Source of the DNA: Sphingomonas donggukensis
GTDB lineage: Bacteria; Pseudomonadota; Alphaproteobacteria; Sphingomonadales; Sphingomonadaceae
Reading direction: 5' to 3'
NCBI RefSeq assembly: GCF_023674425.1
Contig: NZ_CP098401.1
Span: 434,001-498,000 of the forward strand
Length of the DNA stretch: 64,000 nt
Made by a program: the position numbers and the translations under genes
Part shown: in pieces, positions 49,648 through 58,280 of the stretch
Numbering within the stretch: position 1 is the stretch's first letter
How the letters are laid out: the number at the start of each line of letters is the position of its first letter
Notes under the pieces: generated by a model
Database searches by the model: none
Told to the model about the DNA's origin: nothing
What the model saw: the letters and a program-made list of their open reading frames with translations, nothing else

Positions 49648-50789
49648 CGGACCAGTTCGACCTCACCGACGACCAGCGCGAGATCCAGGAACTCGCGCGG
49701 CGCTTCACTGCCGACCGCATTACGCCCAACGCCGCGGAGTGGGACGAGAAGCACATCTTCCCGCGCGACGTCATCAAGGAGGCGGCGGACCTCGGCTTCG
49801 CTGCGATCTACGTCAGCGAGGAGAGCGGGGGCATCAACCTGGGGCGGCTGGAAGCGGCGCTCATCATGGAGGCGATGGCTTACGGCTGTCCGTCGACGTC
49901 GGCGTTCATTTCGATCCACAACATGGCGTCGTGGATGATCGACCGGTTCGGCTCCGCTGCGGTCAAGGACAAGTATCTGCCGAGCCTGGTCACGATGGAC
50001 CGGCTGGCCAGCTATTGCCTGACCGAGCCGTCGTCGGGCTCCGACGCCGCCGCGCTCAAGACCCGCGCGGTCCGGGATGGCGACGACTGGATCGTCACCG
50101 GCAGCAAGCAGTTCATTTCGGGCGGCGGCGAGAACGAAGTCTATGTCTGCATGGTCCGCACCGGGGAGGATGGGCCGAAGGGTATCAGCTGTTTGGTGAT
50201 CGAAAAGGACATGGCCGGCGTCAGCTTTGGTGCGAACGAACGCAAGCTTGGCTGGCATTCGCAGCCAACCGCGCAGGTAATGTTCGACAGCGTCCGCGTG
50301 CCGGGCGAGAATCTGGTCGGCGGCGAGGGCGAGGGGTTCCGCATCGCGATGATGGGGCTGGACGGCGGGCGGCTGAACATCGGCGCCTGTTCGCTTGGGG
50401 GCGCGCAACGCTGCCTCGACGAAGCGGTCGCCTATACCAAGGACCGCAAGCAGTTCGGGCGCGCGGTCGCCGATTTCCAGAACACGCAGTTCACGCTGGC
50501 CGACATGGCGACCGACCTGGAGGCGGCGCGCGCGCTGCTCTACATGGCCGCGGCGAAAGTCACCGCGAACGCGCCCGACAAGACCAAGTTCGCGGCGATG
50601 GCGAAGCGGCTGGCGACCGACAACGGATCGTCGATCGTCGACCGCGCGCTGCAACTGCATGGCGGTTACGGCTATCTGATGGACTATCCGATCGAACGCT
50701 TCTGGCGCGATCTGCGCGTGCATTCGATTTTGGAGGGGACCAACCAGGTCATGCGCATGATCGTCGGGCGGGAGCTGACGCGCCAGTGA
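49644..50789 (+). CDS. Acyl-CoA dehydrogenase, isobutyryl-CoA dehydrogenase type
   Basis: A 381-residue flavoprotein. ACAD signatures are LTEPSSGSDAAALKTRA, VTGSKQFISGGGENEVYVCM, KDRKQFGRAVADFQNTQF, ALQLHGGYGYLMDYPIERFW and the catalytic Glu in HSILEGTNQVMRMIV. Overall it most resembles ACAD8-type isobutyryl-CoA dehydrogenases, and the operon supplies the next enzymes for methacrylyl-CoA. Electrons go to the ETF and quinone pool. The start overlaps the preceding stop; a type E palindrome follows the gene. Confidence 0.93.
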   Translation: MTDQFDLTDDQREIQELARRFTADRITPNAAEWDEKHIFPRDVIKEAADLGFAAIYVSEESGGINLGRLEAALIMEAMAYGCPSTSAFISIHNMASWMIDRFGSAAVKDKYLPSLVTMDRLASYCLTEPSSGSDAAALKTRAVRDGDDWIVTGSKQFISGGGENEVYVCMVRTGEDGPKGISCLVIEKDMAGVSFGANERKLGWHSQPTAQVMFDSVRVPGENLVGGEGEGFRIAMMGLDGGRLNIGACSLGGAQRCLDEAVAYTKDRKQFGRAVADFQNTQFTLADMATDLEAARALLYMAAAKVTANAPDKTKFAAMAKRLATDNGSSIVDRALQLHGGYGYLMDYPIERFWRDLRVHSILEGTNQVMRMIVGRELTRQ

Positions 50790-50810
50790 TTGCCGTTTCT
50801 ACATGGTGCC

Positions 50811-50917
50811 GTCACCCCGGACGTGTTCCGGGGTCCACCGGGCGGCATCCGGTTTGGATCGAGACTCCATCGCTTGCGCTTGCGGCGCGGTGGACCCCGG
50901 AACGGGGCCGGGGTGAC
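50811..50917. repeat. Palindromic element, type E
   Basis: Arms of 30 bases at 50811-50840 and 50888-50917 with three mismatches, each containing the smaller palindrome CCCCGGaaC-type core. The loop holds a further short hairpin. It fills the gap between acyl-CoA dehydrogenase and phaC. Confidence 0.85.
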
Positions 50918-50930
50918 TAAGGATGTGTGT

Positions 50931-52607
50931 GTGACTGACCCCTGGACCCAGGCGATGCAGACGATGACCGCGGCGATGCGGCGTCCGGTGACGGGCGCGG
51001 CGACGCGGCCCTACGACCCGCTGGCGCTGTTCGAATCGATGGCGCGCTTCGGCGCCAGTTTCGATCCGGCGCAGGTGTTCGCGCTGCAGGTCGATGCCGC
51101 GCGCGAGTGGAGCGCGTTCTGGGCGAACGTGTGGACGCCCGTCGCTGACAAGCCGAAGGACCGTAGATTCGCCGCGCCGGCATGGCAGGAGGATGCCTGG
51201 TTCCGCGCGATCCGCGACGGCTATCTGCTCGCCTCGGCGCAGATGCGGCGGCTGGTGGCGCAGGGCGATGGCGATGCGAAGACGCAGGCGATGGCGAATT
51301 TCCTGCTCGACGGCTGGCTGAACGCGGTCGCGCCGACCAATTTCGCGATGACCAACCCGGCGGTGATCGAAAAGACGATCGCGACCGGCGGCGCGAACCT
51401 GATGCAGGGGTTCGCGAATCTGATGGAGGACGTGACGAGCGGGAAGGGCATCGTCACTCGCCGCACCGATCCGGACGCGTTCGTGAAGGGCGAGACGATC
51501 GCCGCGACGCCGGGTCAGGTCGTGTGGCAGAACGACCTGTGCCAGCTGATCCAGTACACGCCGACGACGCCGGACGTCGCCGCCGAGCCGCTGCTGTACG
51601 TGCCGCCGCTGGTCAACCGCTTCTACATGATCGACCTTCAGCCGAAATCGAGCCTGGTCAAATGGCTGGTCGATCAGGGCCGCACCGTGTTCGTCGTGTC
51701 GTGGGTCAACCCGACCGAGGCGCACCGCGACAAAGGCGTCGAGGACTATGTGCTGGACGGCATCGTCGCGGCGATCGGCGTGGTGCGACAGCGGACCGGG
51801 GCGACGCCCGACCTGTTCGCCTTCTGCCTTGGCGGCACGCTGGTCGCGATCGCGCTCGCCTATCTGGCGGCCAAGGGGCGCAGCGGCGAGGTGAACTCGG
51901 CGACGCTGATCGGCAGCATGGTCGATTTCGCGGATATGCGCGACTGGTCGGCGTTCGTCCACGAAGCGCATTTGACCGCGCTGGAGGGGCATCTCGAGCG
52001 GCAGGGCTTCATCGATTCGGTCGAGCTGCAACAGCTGTTCGCGGCGATGCGCGCCAACGACCTGATCTGGTCGTCGGTGGTGAACCACTATCTGCTCGAC
52101 CAGGCAGCACCGCCGAGCGACCTGCTCTACTGGTTCGAGGATGGCGCGCGGATTCCGGCAAAATTCCTGACGTCGTATAACCGCAGGCTGCTGTACGAGA
52201 ATGCGCTGGCGAGGCCGGCCGGGTTCGAGGTCGGCGGCGTGGCGATCGACCTCGCCGCGGTCGCGACGCCCGTGCTCTCGATCGCGCTGAAGGACGATCA
52301 CGTCTCCGCCTGGAGCGCGGTGTATGACGGTTCGAAGCTGCTGAGGGCGGATTTCATCCTCGGCGGATCCGGGCACAATGCCGGCGTCATCAATCCGCCC
52401 GCCGCCAACAGGCACGGATACTGGACGGGCAGCGAGCGTCCGGCGACGGCGGCGGACTGGCTGGAGAGCGCGACCCGGCACGAGGGGTCGTGGTGGCCGC
52501 ACTGGATCGGCTGGCTGGAGGCACACGGCACCGGAAAGCAGGTGCCCGCGCGCGTCATTACCGACGGTATCGAACCCGCCCCCGGCAGCTACGCGAAGAC
52601 CGCATGA
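50931..52607 (+). CDS. phaC: Class I poly(3-hydroxyalkanoate) synthase
   Basis: A 558-residue alpha/beta-hydrolase-fold polymerase that joins (R)-3-hydroxyacyl-CoA units. N-terminal PhaC domain with MANFLLDGWLNAVAPTNFAM and FVKGETIAATPGQVVWQND; lipase-like box AFCLGGTLVAIALAY with the catalytic Cys; Asp in SIALKDDHVSAWSAVYDG; His in LGGSGHNAGVINPP; and YWFEDGARIPAKFL. The length fits class I, needing no PhaE. GTG 50931 has AAGGA seven bases upstream. Placed in a valine/propionate operon it may draw C3-C5 acyl-CoA into polymer. phaA and phaB are not present here. Confidence 0.95.
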   Translation: MTDPWTQAMQTMTAAMRRPVTGAATRPYDPLALFESMARFGASFDPAQVFALQVDAAREWSAFWANVWTPVADKPKDRRFAAPAWQEDAWFRAIRDGYLLASAQMRRLVAQGDGDAKTQAMANFLLDGWLNAVAPTNFAMTNPAVIEKTIATGGANLMQGFANLMEDVTSGKGIVTRRTDPDAFVKGETIAATPGQVVWQNDLCQLIQYTPTTPDVAAEPLLYVPPLVNRFYMIDLQPKSSLVKWLVDQGRTVFVVSWVNPTEAHRDKGVEDYVLDGIVAAIGVVRQRTGATPDLFAFCLGGTLVAIALAYLAAKGRSGEVNSATLIGSMVDFADMRDWSAFVHEAHLTALEGHLERQGFIDSVELQQLFAAMRANDLIWSSVVNHYLLDQAAPPSDLLYWFEDGARIPAKFLTSYNRRLLYENALARPAGFEVGGVAIDLAAVATPVLSIALKDDHVSAWSAVYDGSKLLRADFILGGSGHNAGVINPPAANRHGYWTGSERPATAADWLESATRHEGSWWPHWIGWLEAHGTGKQVPARVITDGIEPAPGSYAKTA

Positions 52608-53650
52608 CCGACAGCATTATCGCTTTGCGTGAGGGCGCCGCCGCGCGCCTGCGCCTCAATCGTCCGAAGGCGCTCCACGCGCTCGACCTGTCGATGGTGC
52701 GCCAGATGACGCACGCGCTGCTGGCGTGGCGCGACGATCCCGATGTCCGCATCGTCCTGATCGACCATGCGACGTCGCCGGATGGCGATCCGAAACTGTC
52801 CCGCGGCTTTTGCGCGGGCGGCGACGTGGTGACGATCGCAAAGGCGGTGGAGGGGCACGACCATGCCGCGCGCGCCTTCTTCTTCCAGGAATATCGCCTC
52901 AACCACCTGATGTACACGTTCCCGAAGCCGGGCGTCGCCTTCATGGACGGGGTGACGATGGGCGGCGGTGTCGGCATCGCATGCCCGTGCCGCTACCGCG
53001 TGGCGACCGAGCGCACCGTGTTCGCGATGCCTGAGACGACGATCGGCATCTTCCCCGACGTCGGCGGCGGGCGCTACCTGTCGCGGCTGCGCGGACGGCT
53101 GGCGCAATATCTGGCGCTGACCGGCGCGCGGCTGAACGGGGCGGAATGCAAGGCGCTACGCCTCGCGACGCATTACCTGCCGTCCGACGTGCTGGACGAG
53201 GCGAAGGCGCGCATCGCCGCCGATCCCTACCGCGTCGAGGCGATCCTGGACGAACTGTCGGTCGACCCGTCCGGGGCGCCGCTGAAGGCGCGCCTGCCGC
53301 TGATCGACCGGTGTTTCGCGAGCGATACGCTGGCGGACATCCTCGCGTGCCTGGATGCCGAGGGCGATGACTGGGCGAGCGCCACCGCGGCGACGATCCG
53401 CGCGAAGTCTCCGACCGCGTGCGCGGTATCGCTCAGGATGCTGGTCGAAAGCCCGAAGCAACCCCATTTCGTCGACGAGATGCGGATGGAATACGGCCTG
53501 ATGGTGCGCATGATCGCCTTCCCCGATTTTCGCGAGGGCGTGCGCGCGCTGCTGATCGACAAGGACGGCGCACCCGCCTGGGCGCCCGAGGCGCCGACCG
53601 ACGCATTCTTCCAACCCCTGCCGCCCGAGGAGGCCTGGAGCCCGCTATGA
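52604..53650 (+). CDS. 3-hydroxyisobutyryl-CoA hydrolase (HIBCH-type enoyl-CoA hydratase family)
   Basis: A 348-residue crotonase-fold hydrolase. The oxyanion segment [14 protein letters not shown], the [19 protein letters not shown] strand and the Glu in [20 protein letters not shown] are characteristic of HIBCH rather than of shorter hydratases. The C-terminal part (about 230-348) is the helical HIBCH extension. It releases free 3-hydroxyisobutyrate from toxic methacrylyl-CoA-derived thioester. It overlaps phaC and the next gene by ATGA. Confidence 0.92.
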   Translation: MTDSIIALREGAAARLRLNRPKALHALDLSMVRQMTHALLAWRDDPDVRIVLIDHATSPDGDPKLSRGFCAGGDVVTIAKAVEGHDHAARAFFFQEYRLNHLMYTFPKPGVAFMDGVTMGGGVGIACPCRYRVATERTVFAMPETTIGIFPDVGGGRYLSRLRGRLAQYLALTGARLNGAECKALRLATHYLPSDVLDEAKARIAADPYRVEAILDELSVDPSGAPLKARLPLIDRCFASDTLADILACLDAEGDDWASATAATIRAKSPTACAVSLRMLVESPKQPHFVDEMRMEYGLMVRMIAFPDFREGVRALLIDKDGAPAWAPEAPTDAFFQPLPPEEAWSPL

Positions 53651-54423
53651 CTTACGAAACCCTGATCGTCGACGCGCGCGCCGATGGCGTCACGCTCATC
53701 ACGCTCAATCGCCCGCAGGCGCTGAACGCGCTGAACGGACAGGTGCTGGCCGAACTGATCGCGGCGCTGGTGGCGTTCGATGCCGATGCGACGCAGGGCT
53801 GCGCGGTGCTGACCGGCAGCGAGAAGGCGTTCGCGGCGGGGGCGGACATCAAGGAGATGTCCGACATGGATTTCTCCGCGATGTACGGCACCAATCATTT
53901 CGCGGGCTATGAGCGGGTGACCGCGACCCGCAAGCCGGTGATCGCCGCAGTCGCGGGCTATGCGCTGGGCGGCGGGTGCGAACTGGCCATGATGTGCGAT
54001 TTCATCCTGGCCGCCGACACCGCGAAATTCGGACAGCCTGAGATCAAGCTCGGGGTCAGCCCCGGCATGGGGGGCTCGCAGCGGCTGACGCGGGCGGTCG
54101 GCAAGGCCAAGGCGATGGAGATGTGCCTGACCGGGCGGATGATGGGCGCCGAGGAAGCCGAGCGCGCCGGCCTCGTCGCCCGCATCGTTCCCGCCGCCGA
54201 CCTGATCGACGACGCGCTGAAGACCGCCGCAACGATCGCGGGCATGGCCCCGCTGGCGGTCAAGGCGAACAAGGAAATGGTCAACGCCGCGTTCGAAACG
54301 GGGCTTGCGCAGGGCGTGCTGTTCGAACGCCGTCTGTTCAACGGCCTTTTCGGGACGCAGGACCAGAGCGAAGGCATGGCGGCGTTTGTGGAGAAACGTC
54401 CGGGCAAGTGGTCGGGCAAATAA
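53647..54423 (+). CDS. Enoyl-CoA hydratase
   Basis: A 258-residue crotonase. Visible motifs are [11 protein letters not shown] (oxyanion), [20 protein letters not shown] with the first catalytic Glu, and [20 protein letters not shown] with the second. It hydrates methacrylyl-CoA to 3-hydroxyisobutyryl-CoA (and probably crotonyl-CoA as well), immediately before the HIBCH step. It overlaps HIBCH by ATGA; a type G repeat follows before mmsB. Confidence 0.94.
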   Translation: MTYETLIVDARADGVTLITLNRPQALNALNGQVLAELIAALVAFDADATQGCAVLTGSEKAFAAGADIKEMSDMDFSAMYGTNHFAGYERVTATRKPVIAAVAGYALGGGCELAMMCDFILAADTAKFGQPEIKLGVSPGMGGSQRLTRAVGKAKAMEMCLTGRMMGAEEAERAGLVARIVPAADLIDDALKTAATIAGMAPLAVKANKEMVNAAFETGLAQGVLFERRLFNGLFGTQDQSEGMAAFVEKRPGKWSGK

Positions 54424-54429
54424 GGCTTT

Positions 54430-54592
54430 CCCTCTCCCATCGGGAGAGGGTTGCGCAGACTTGGGTCGCGTTCTTCACGCGGCCCTAGTCGTAGCTGGGT
54501 GAGGGGATCGCCCTATCGAGAGCGGCTCCCCTCATCCAACCTTCGCTAGCGAGCACGCTCGCAAGCTGCGGTATCCTTCTCCCTCCGGAGAA
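54430..54592. repeat. Composite hairpin region, type G
   Basis: Three inverted repeats in series: CCCTCTCCC/GGGAGAGGG (54430-54450), GGTGAGGGGA/TCCCCTCATCC (about 54498-54538), and CCTTCTCC/GGAGAAGG (about 54573-54592). This is a typical intergenic mosaic of sphingomonads. It separates the hydratase from mmsB. Confidence 0.75.
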
Positions 54593-54612
54593 GGTTTGGA
54601 TTGGAGAGAACA

Positions 54613-55500
54613 ATGGCACGGATAGCCTTCATCGGTCTCGGCAACATGGGCGGCGGGATGGCCGCGAATCTGGCGAAGGCGGGGCATGACGTCCGCGCGT
54701 TCGACCTGTCGGCGGACGCGCTCGACAAGGCGAAGGCGGCGGGGTGCCTGCCCGCAGACAGCGCGGCGGCGGCCTGCGAGGGCGTCGAAGCCGTCGTGAC
54801 GATGCTGCCCGCGGGCAAGCATGTCGAGGGGGTCTATGCCGACAGCATCTTCGACGCGGTGCCGAAGACCGCGATCCTGATCGACTGCTCGACGATCGAC
54901 GTCGCGACCGCGAAGCGCGTGGCCGAGGCCGCTGCGGCCAAGGGCCTGACGATGGTCGACGCGCCCGTCTCCGGCGGGATCGGCGCGGCGAACGCGGGCA
55001 CGCTGACCTTCATGGTCGGCGGCTCGGCGGCGGCGTTCGAACGGGCGGAGGCTTTCCTGTCCGACATGGGCAAGGCGGTGATCCACGCAGGGGCGAACGG
55101 CAGCGGACAGTCGGTCAAGATCTGCAACAACATGCTGCTCGGCGCGACGATGATCGCGACGTGCGAGGCGATGGTGCTGGCGCAGAAGCTGGGGCTCGAC
55201 CCACAGAAATTCTACGACATTGCCAGCGTCTCTTCGGGGTCGTGCTGGTCGCTCAACACCTATGCGCCGATGCCCGGCGTGGGCCCGCAGAGTCCCGCCG
55301 ACAACGACTATCAGGGCGGGTTCGCGGCGGCTTTGATGCTGAAGGACCTGCGCCTGGCGATGGAGGCCGCGGGCAGCGTCGATGCCGAGACGCCGATGGG
55401 CGCGAAGGCGACGGCGCTGTACGAGGCTTTTGTCGCGGCGGACGTCGGCAACCATGACTTCTCGGGGATTATCCGGACGCTGGCCACGAGCAAAACGTAA
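54613..55500 (+). CDS. mmsB: 3-hydroxyisobutyrate dehydrogenase
   Basis: A 295-residue NAD-dependent beta-hydroxyacid dehydrogenase producing methylmalonate semialdehyde for MmsA. Rossmann motif GLGNMGGGMAANLAKAGHDV (residues 8-27), substrate-binding DAPVSGGIGAANAGTLTFMV, catalytic Lys in GSGQSVKICNNMLLGATMI and the closing KDLRLAMEAA. TTGGAGAG is six bases before ATG 54613. It completes the valine route in this locus, although separated from the rest by a repeat. Confidence 0.96.
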   Translation: MARIAFIGLGNMGGGMAANLAKAGHDVRAFDLSADALDKAKAAGCLPADSAAAACEGVEAVVTMLPAGKHVEGVYADSIFDAVPKTAILIDCSTIDVATAKRVAEAAAAKGLTMVDAPVSGGIGAANAGTLTFMVGGSAAAFERAEAFLSDMGKAVIHAGANGSGQSVKICNNMLLGATMIATCEAMVLAQKLGLDPQKFYDIASVSSGSCWSLNTYAPMPGVGPQSPADNDYQGGFAAALMLKDLRLAMEAAGSVDAETPMGAKATALYEAFVAADVGNHDFSGIIRTLATSKT

Positions 55501-55592
55501 ACGGCTGCGCATGCCGTCCCGGCGCGGCACGCAGGCCCGGTTAACCTTCTATCGGGGTTTTCAGCTGCAGGCGGCGAGCGCATCTGGGCGAT

Positions 55593-56531
55593 ATGCTACG
55601 CCCGATCCTGCTCGCCGCCGCGGCGCTTGCCGTCGCCAGCCCGATTGCCGCCCAGCAGGGACACGCGCCCTTCACGGTTCAGGAAACCGGTGAAGGGTTC
55701 CAGCGACTGGACGATGCGGTCGGTTCGATCCGCATGGGAACTGGCACCATCCTGATCGCGCCCGGCACCTACCACGAATGCACGGTCCAGACCGGCGGGC
55801 ACATCACCTTCCGCGCGGCGACGCCCGGCAGCGTGGTGTTCGAGGGGAGCCCGTGCGAGGGCAAGGCGATCTTCGTGCTACGGGGGCTGGGGTCGACCGT
55901 CGACGGCATCATCTTTCGCGGCGTGCGCGTGCCCGACGGCAATGGCGCGGGCATCCGCACCGAGATGGGCAATCTGACCGTCACCAATTCTATGTTTCTC
56001 GACAGCCAGGAGGGCATCCTGGGCGGCGAGCCCGCGGCGCAGAAGATCGTGATCGACAAGTCGACGTTCGCCGGGCTCGGCCAATGCGACGAGACGACCG
56101 ATTGCTCGCACGGCATCTACCTCGCGAACCAAGGCAGTGTGACGGTGACGCGCAGCCGCTTCGAACGCGGGACCGGCGGTCATTATGTGAAGGTCCGTTC
56201 GCCCAGCGTCACCATCACCGACAACAGCTTCGACGACACGCGCGGGCGCAAGACCAACTACATGATCGACCTGCCCGAAGGCGCCACCGGGCTGATCGCG
56301 CGCAACATGTTCGTGCAGGGGCGCAACAAGGAGAACTGGACCGGCTTCATCGTCGTCGCGGCGGAGAACCGGACCTATCGCTCGACCGGCCTGCGCATAG
56401 AGGACAACGACGCGAGCCTGGCGCCGGGCGAGACGCGGTCGCCCGCGTTCGTGGCGGACTATAGCCACGACCGGCTGGCGGTCGGCGCCAACCGGCTGGG
56501 CAGGGGCGTGCGGTTGTTCGAGACGCGGTAG
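55593..56531 (+). CDS. Exported right-handed parallel beta-helix protein
   Basis: A 312-residue protein with signal peptide (MLRPILLAAAALAVASPIAA, then AQQ). The rest is repeating short beta-strands, e.g. GTGTILIAPGTYHECTVQ, GSTVDGIIFRGVRVPDGNGA, GNLTVTNSMFLDSQEGILGG and GSVTVTRSRFERGTGGHYVK, the pattern of pectate-lyase-like beta helices. Two Cys (QCDETTDCSHGIY) could form a disulfide. No catalytic residues for a lyase can be confirmed. It may bind or modify extracellular polysaccharide. Confidence 0.85.
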   Translation: MLRPILLAAAALAVASPIAAQQGHAPFTVQETGEGFQRLDDAVGSIRMGTGTILIAPGTYHECTVQTGGHITFRAATPGSVVFEGSPCEGKAIFVLRGLGSTVDGIIFRGVRVPDGNGAGIRTEMGNLTVTNSMFLDSQEGILGGEPAAQKIVIDKSTFAGLGQCDETTDCSHGIYLANQGSVTVTRSRFERGTGGHYVKVRSPSVTITDNSFDDTRGRKTNYMIDLPEGATGLIARNMFVQGRNKENWTGFIVVAAENRTYRSTGLRIEDNDASLAPGETRSPAFVADYSHDRLAVGANRLGRGVRLFETR

Positions 56532-56573
56532 GAAGTCGCGCGCCAAACCCCACTCGTTCGTGCTGAACTGGCC

Positions 56574-58208
56574 TCAGTTCGGGCAACTGCTCGCCGGCCC
56601 CGCGACCAGGTCCAGGCAGCGACCATCGACGTCGCCGGGCTTCAGCGGCAGGCCGATCAGCCCCGCGAGCGTCGGGGCGATATCGACGGTTTCCACCGAC
56701 AGCGGCTGTTCGAAGCCGACCATCCCCTTGCGCCAGAACAGCATCGGCACGCGGCGGTCGTAGTCCCAGAAGCTGCCGTGGGTGGCGACATAGCCCTTGG
56801 TCGGGTCGACGATTGGCGTGATCCGCGGCTTCAACGCGACGACGAAGGCGCCGGAGCGCAAGGGATTGTACGAGGCGCGGGCGCGCTCCAGCAAACTCCA
56901 CGTCTCGGGCGGGGCCTTCGACAGCGGGGTCGCGGCGATCTGTTCGGCGGTGAAGACCGCCTGGACCTGCGGGTGGGCGGCGAATGCCTTTACCCCTTCG
57001 GCGATCACCGTCTTGCGCTGCGCTGCAGTCAACGTCGGATCGACCCAGATGTCGCCGAAATTGCCGCCCCGCAGCAATTGCCCCTTCAGCCCCAGCTTCG
57101 CCGCGATCGCGGTGCCGATCGTCTTGGCATTCAGGTCTGCGGTGGTGCGCACCGCGCCCGGTACGGCATCCTCGCGGTGACGCTCGGGCAGGTCGGTGCC
57201 GCCGTGGTCCGCGGTCAGCGCGACCGCATAATCCACGCCACTCCTGTCCAGCACCGCGAAGAAATCGCCGAGGTCGCGGTCGAGCGACAGCAGCTGGCCG
57301 CACATCTCGGCACCCTCGGTGCCATAGGTGTGGCCGACGTAATCGGTCGCCGACGCGCCGATGCTGATGATGTCGGGCGCCGCACCCTGGCCGAGCTTCA
57401 TCTCGCGGATCAGGCCGGCGGCGAGCGCCAGCGTCGCGGCATCGAACTGCGGGGAGGCGCGGTAGAGGCGGGCGTTGTTGCCGTCGCGCTCGAAATGGCC
57501 GGTGCCGACCGACTTGCCCGCGCCGATCGCCACCGCGCGGTCGCGCGCGGCGCATTGCGGAGGTACTGCGACCGCCGCCGCCGGGGCGGCATAGCGCGCG
57601 CCGACCAGCGCGTTGACCTGTGCCACCACCGGCGGGGTCGGGCGTCCGGCGTAGGTGCGGTAGGCGCCGGCGTCCCACCACCACAGCTCGTCGACCTTGT
57701 GCCCACCCATCATCACCGCCGCGCGGTCCTTGCCCGCGACCGAGACGACGCGGCTGGCCGGGTTCCACGCCTTCATCCGCTCGCCGAGCGTCGGGACCAG
57801 CAGATGCTTGTCGGAGACGGTGTATTTGCTCGAGGTCGAGCCCGGCACGTTCTCGTCCTCGGCGCAATAGACGGTCTTGTCCTCGCGCGCGGTCTTCAGG
57901 TCGACCCAGTCGTTGGCGATGATGCCGGTGCGGGCGGGGCGGGCGCCGGTGGTGATGGTCGAATGGCCGGGGCACGTCTCTGTCGCCGCATGGCTCTGAT
58001 AACCCGAGGGAAAGACCGCGCCGTCCTGCAACCGCGCGAAGCCGCCGGTGAAGTGGCGGCGATATTCGGCGAACAGGTCGGCGGAGAATTGATCGACCGA
58101 GATGACGACGAGCAGCTTCGGCGGCGCGGTGGGCGCAGGCGCGGCCTGTTGCGCGAGCGCGGGAACGCTGAGCGCGGTGGCGCACAAGGCGAGTGGGAGC
58201 AGCTTCAC
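56574..58208 (-). CDS. Sphingomonas-type alkaline phosphatase (Thr nucleophile, SPAP/PafA-like)
   Basis: A 544-residue periplasmic phosphatase with signal peptide (VKLLPLALCATALSVPALAQ). The key residues of this family are present at the characteristic spacing: nucleophile Thr78 in HAATETCPGHST, Asn99 in GIIANDW, and Lys160/Arg162 in VAGKDRAAVMMGG. Metal-ligand motifs are VVISVDQF, GASATDYVGHTYGTEG, LTADHGG and THGSFWDYD. These members use a Thr instead of the Ser of E. coli PhoA and act on a broad range of phosphomonoesters. GTG 58208 is supported by GGAGG seven bases upstream. No Pho box was recognised. Confidence 0.92.
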   Translation of the reverse strand: MKLLPLALCATALSVPALAQQAAPAPTAPPKLLVVISVDQFSADLFAEYRRHFTGGFARLQDGAVFPSGYQSHAATETCPGHSTITTGARPARTGIIANDWVDLKTAREDKTVYCAEDENVPGSTSSKYTVSDKHLLVPTLGERMKAWNPASRVVSVAGKDRAAVMMGGHKVDELWWWDAGAYRTYAGRPTPPVVAQVNALVGARYAAPAAAVAVPPQCAARDRAVAIGAGKSVGTGHFERDGNNARLYRASPQFDAATLALAAGLIREMKLGQGAAPDIISIGASATDYVGHTYGTEGAEMCGQLLSLDRDLGDFFAVLDRSGVDYAVALTADHGGTDLPERHREDAVPGAVRTTADLNAKTIGTAIAAKLGLKGQLLRGGNFGDIWVDPTLTAAQRKTVIAEGVKAFAAHPQVQAVFTAEQIAATPLSKAPPETWSLLERARASYNPLRSGAFVVALKPRITPIVDPTKGYVATHGSFWDYDRRVPMLFWRKGMVGFEQPLSVETVDIAPTLAGLIGLPLKPGDVDGRCLDLVAGPASSCPN

Positions 58209-58280
58209 GTCGGGCCTCCGATCGGGCAAGGGCAATCTGCCCTCGCTATTCGAGCGGCGAGGATGCCACAAGGATCGGCG

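Noticed and set aside
50799..52526. 575-codon minus-strand frame opposite phaC
   Set aside because: Antisense to phaC, no motifs, and it includes the type E palindrome.
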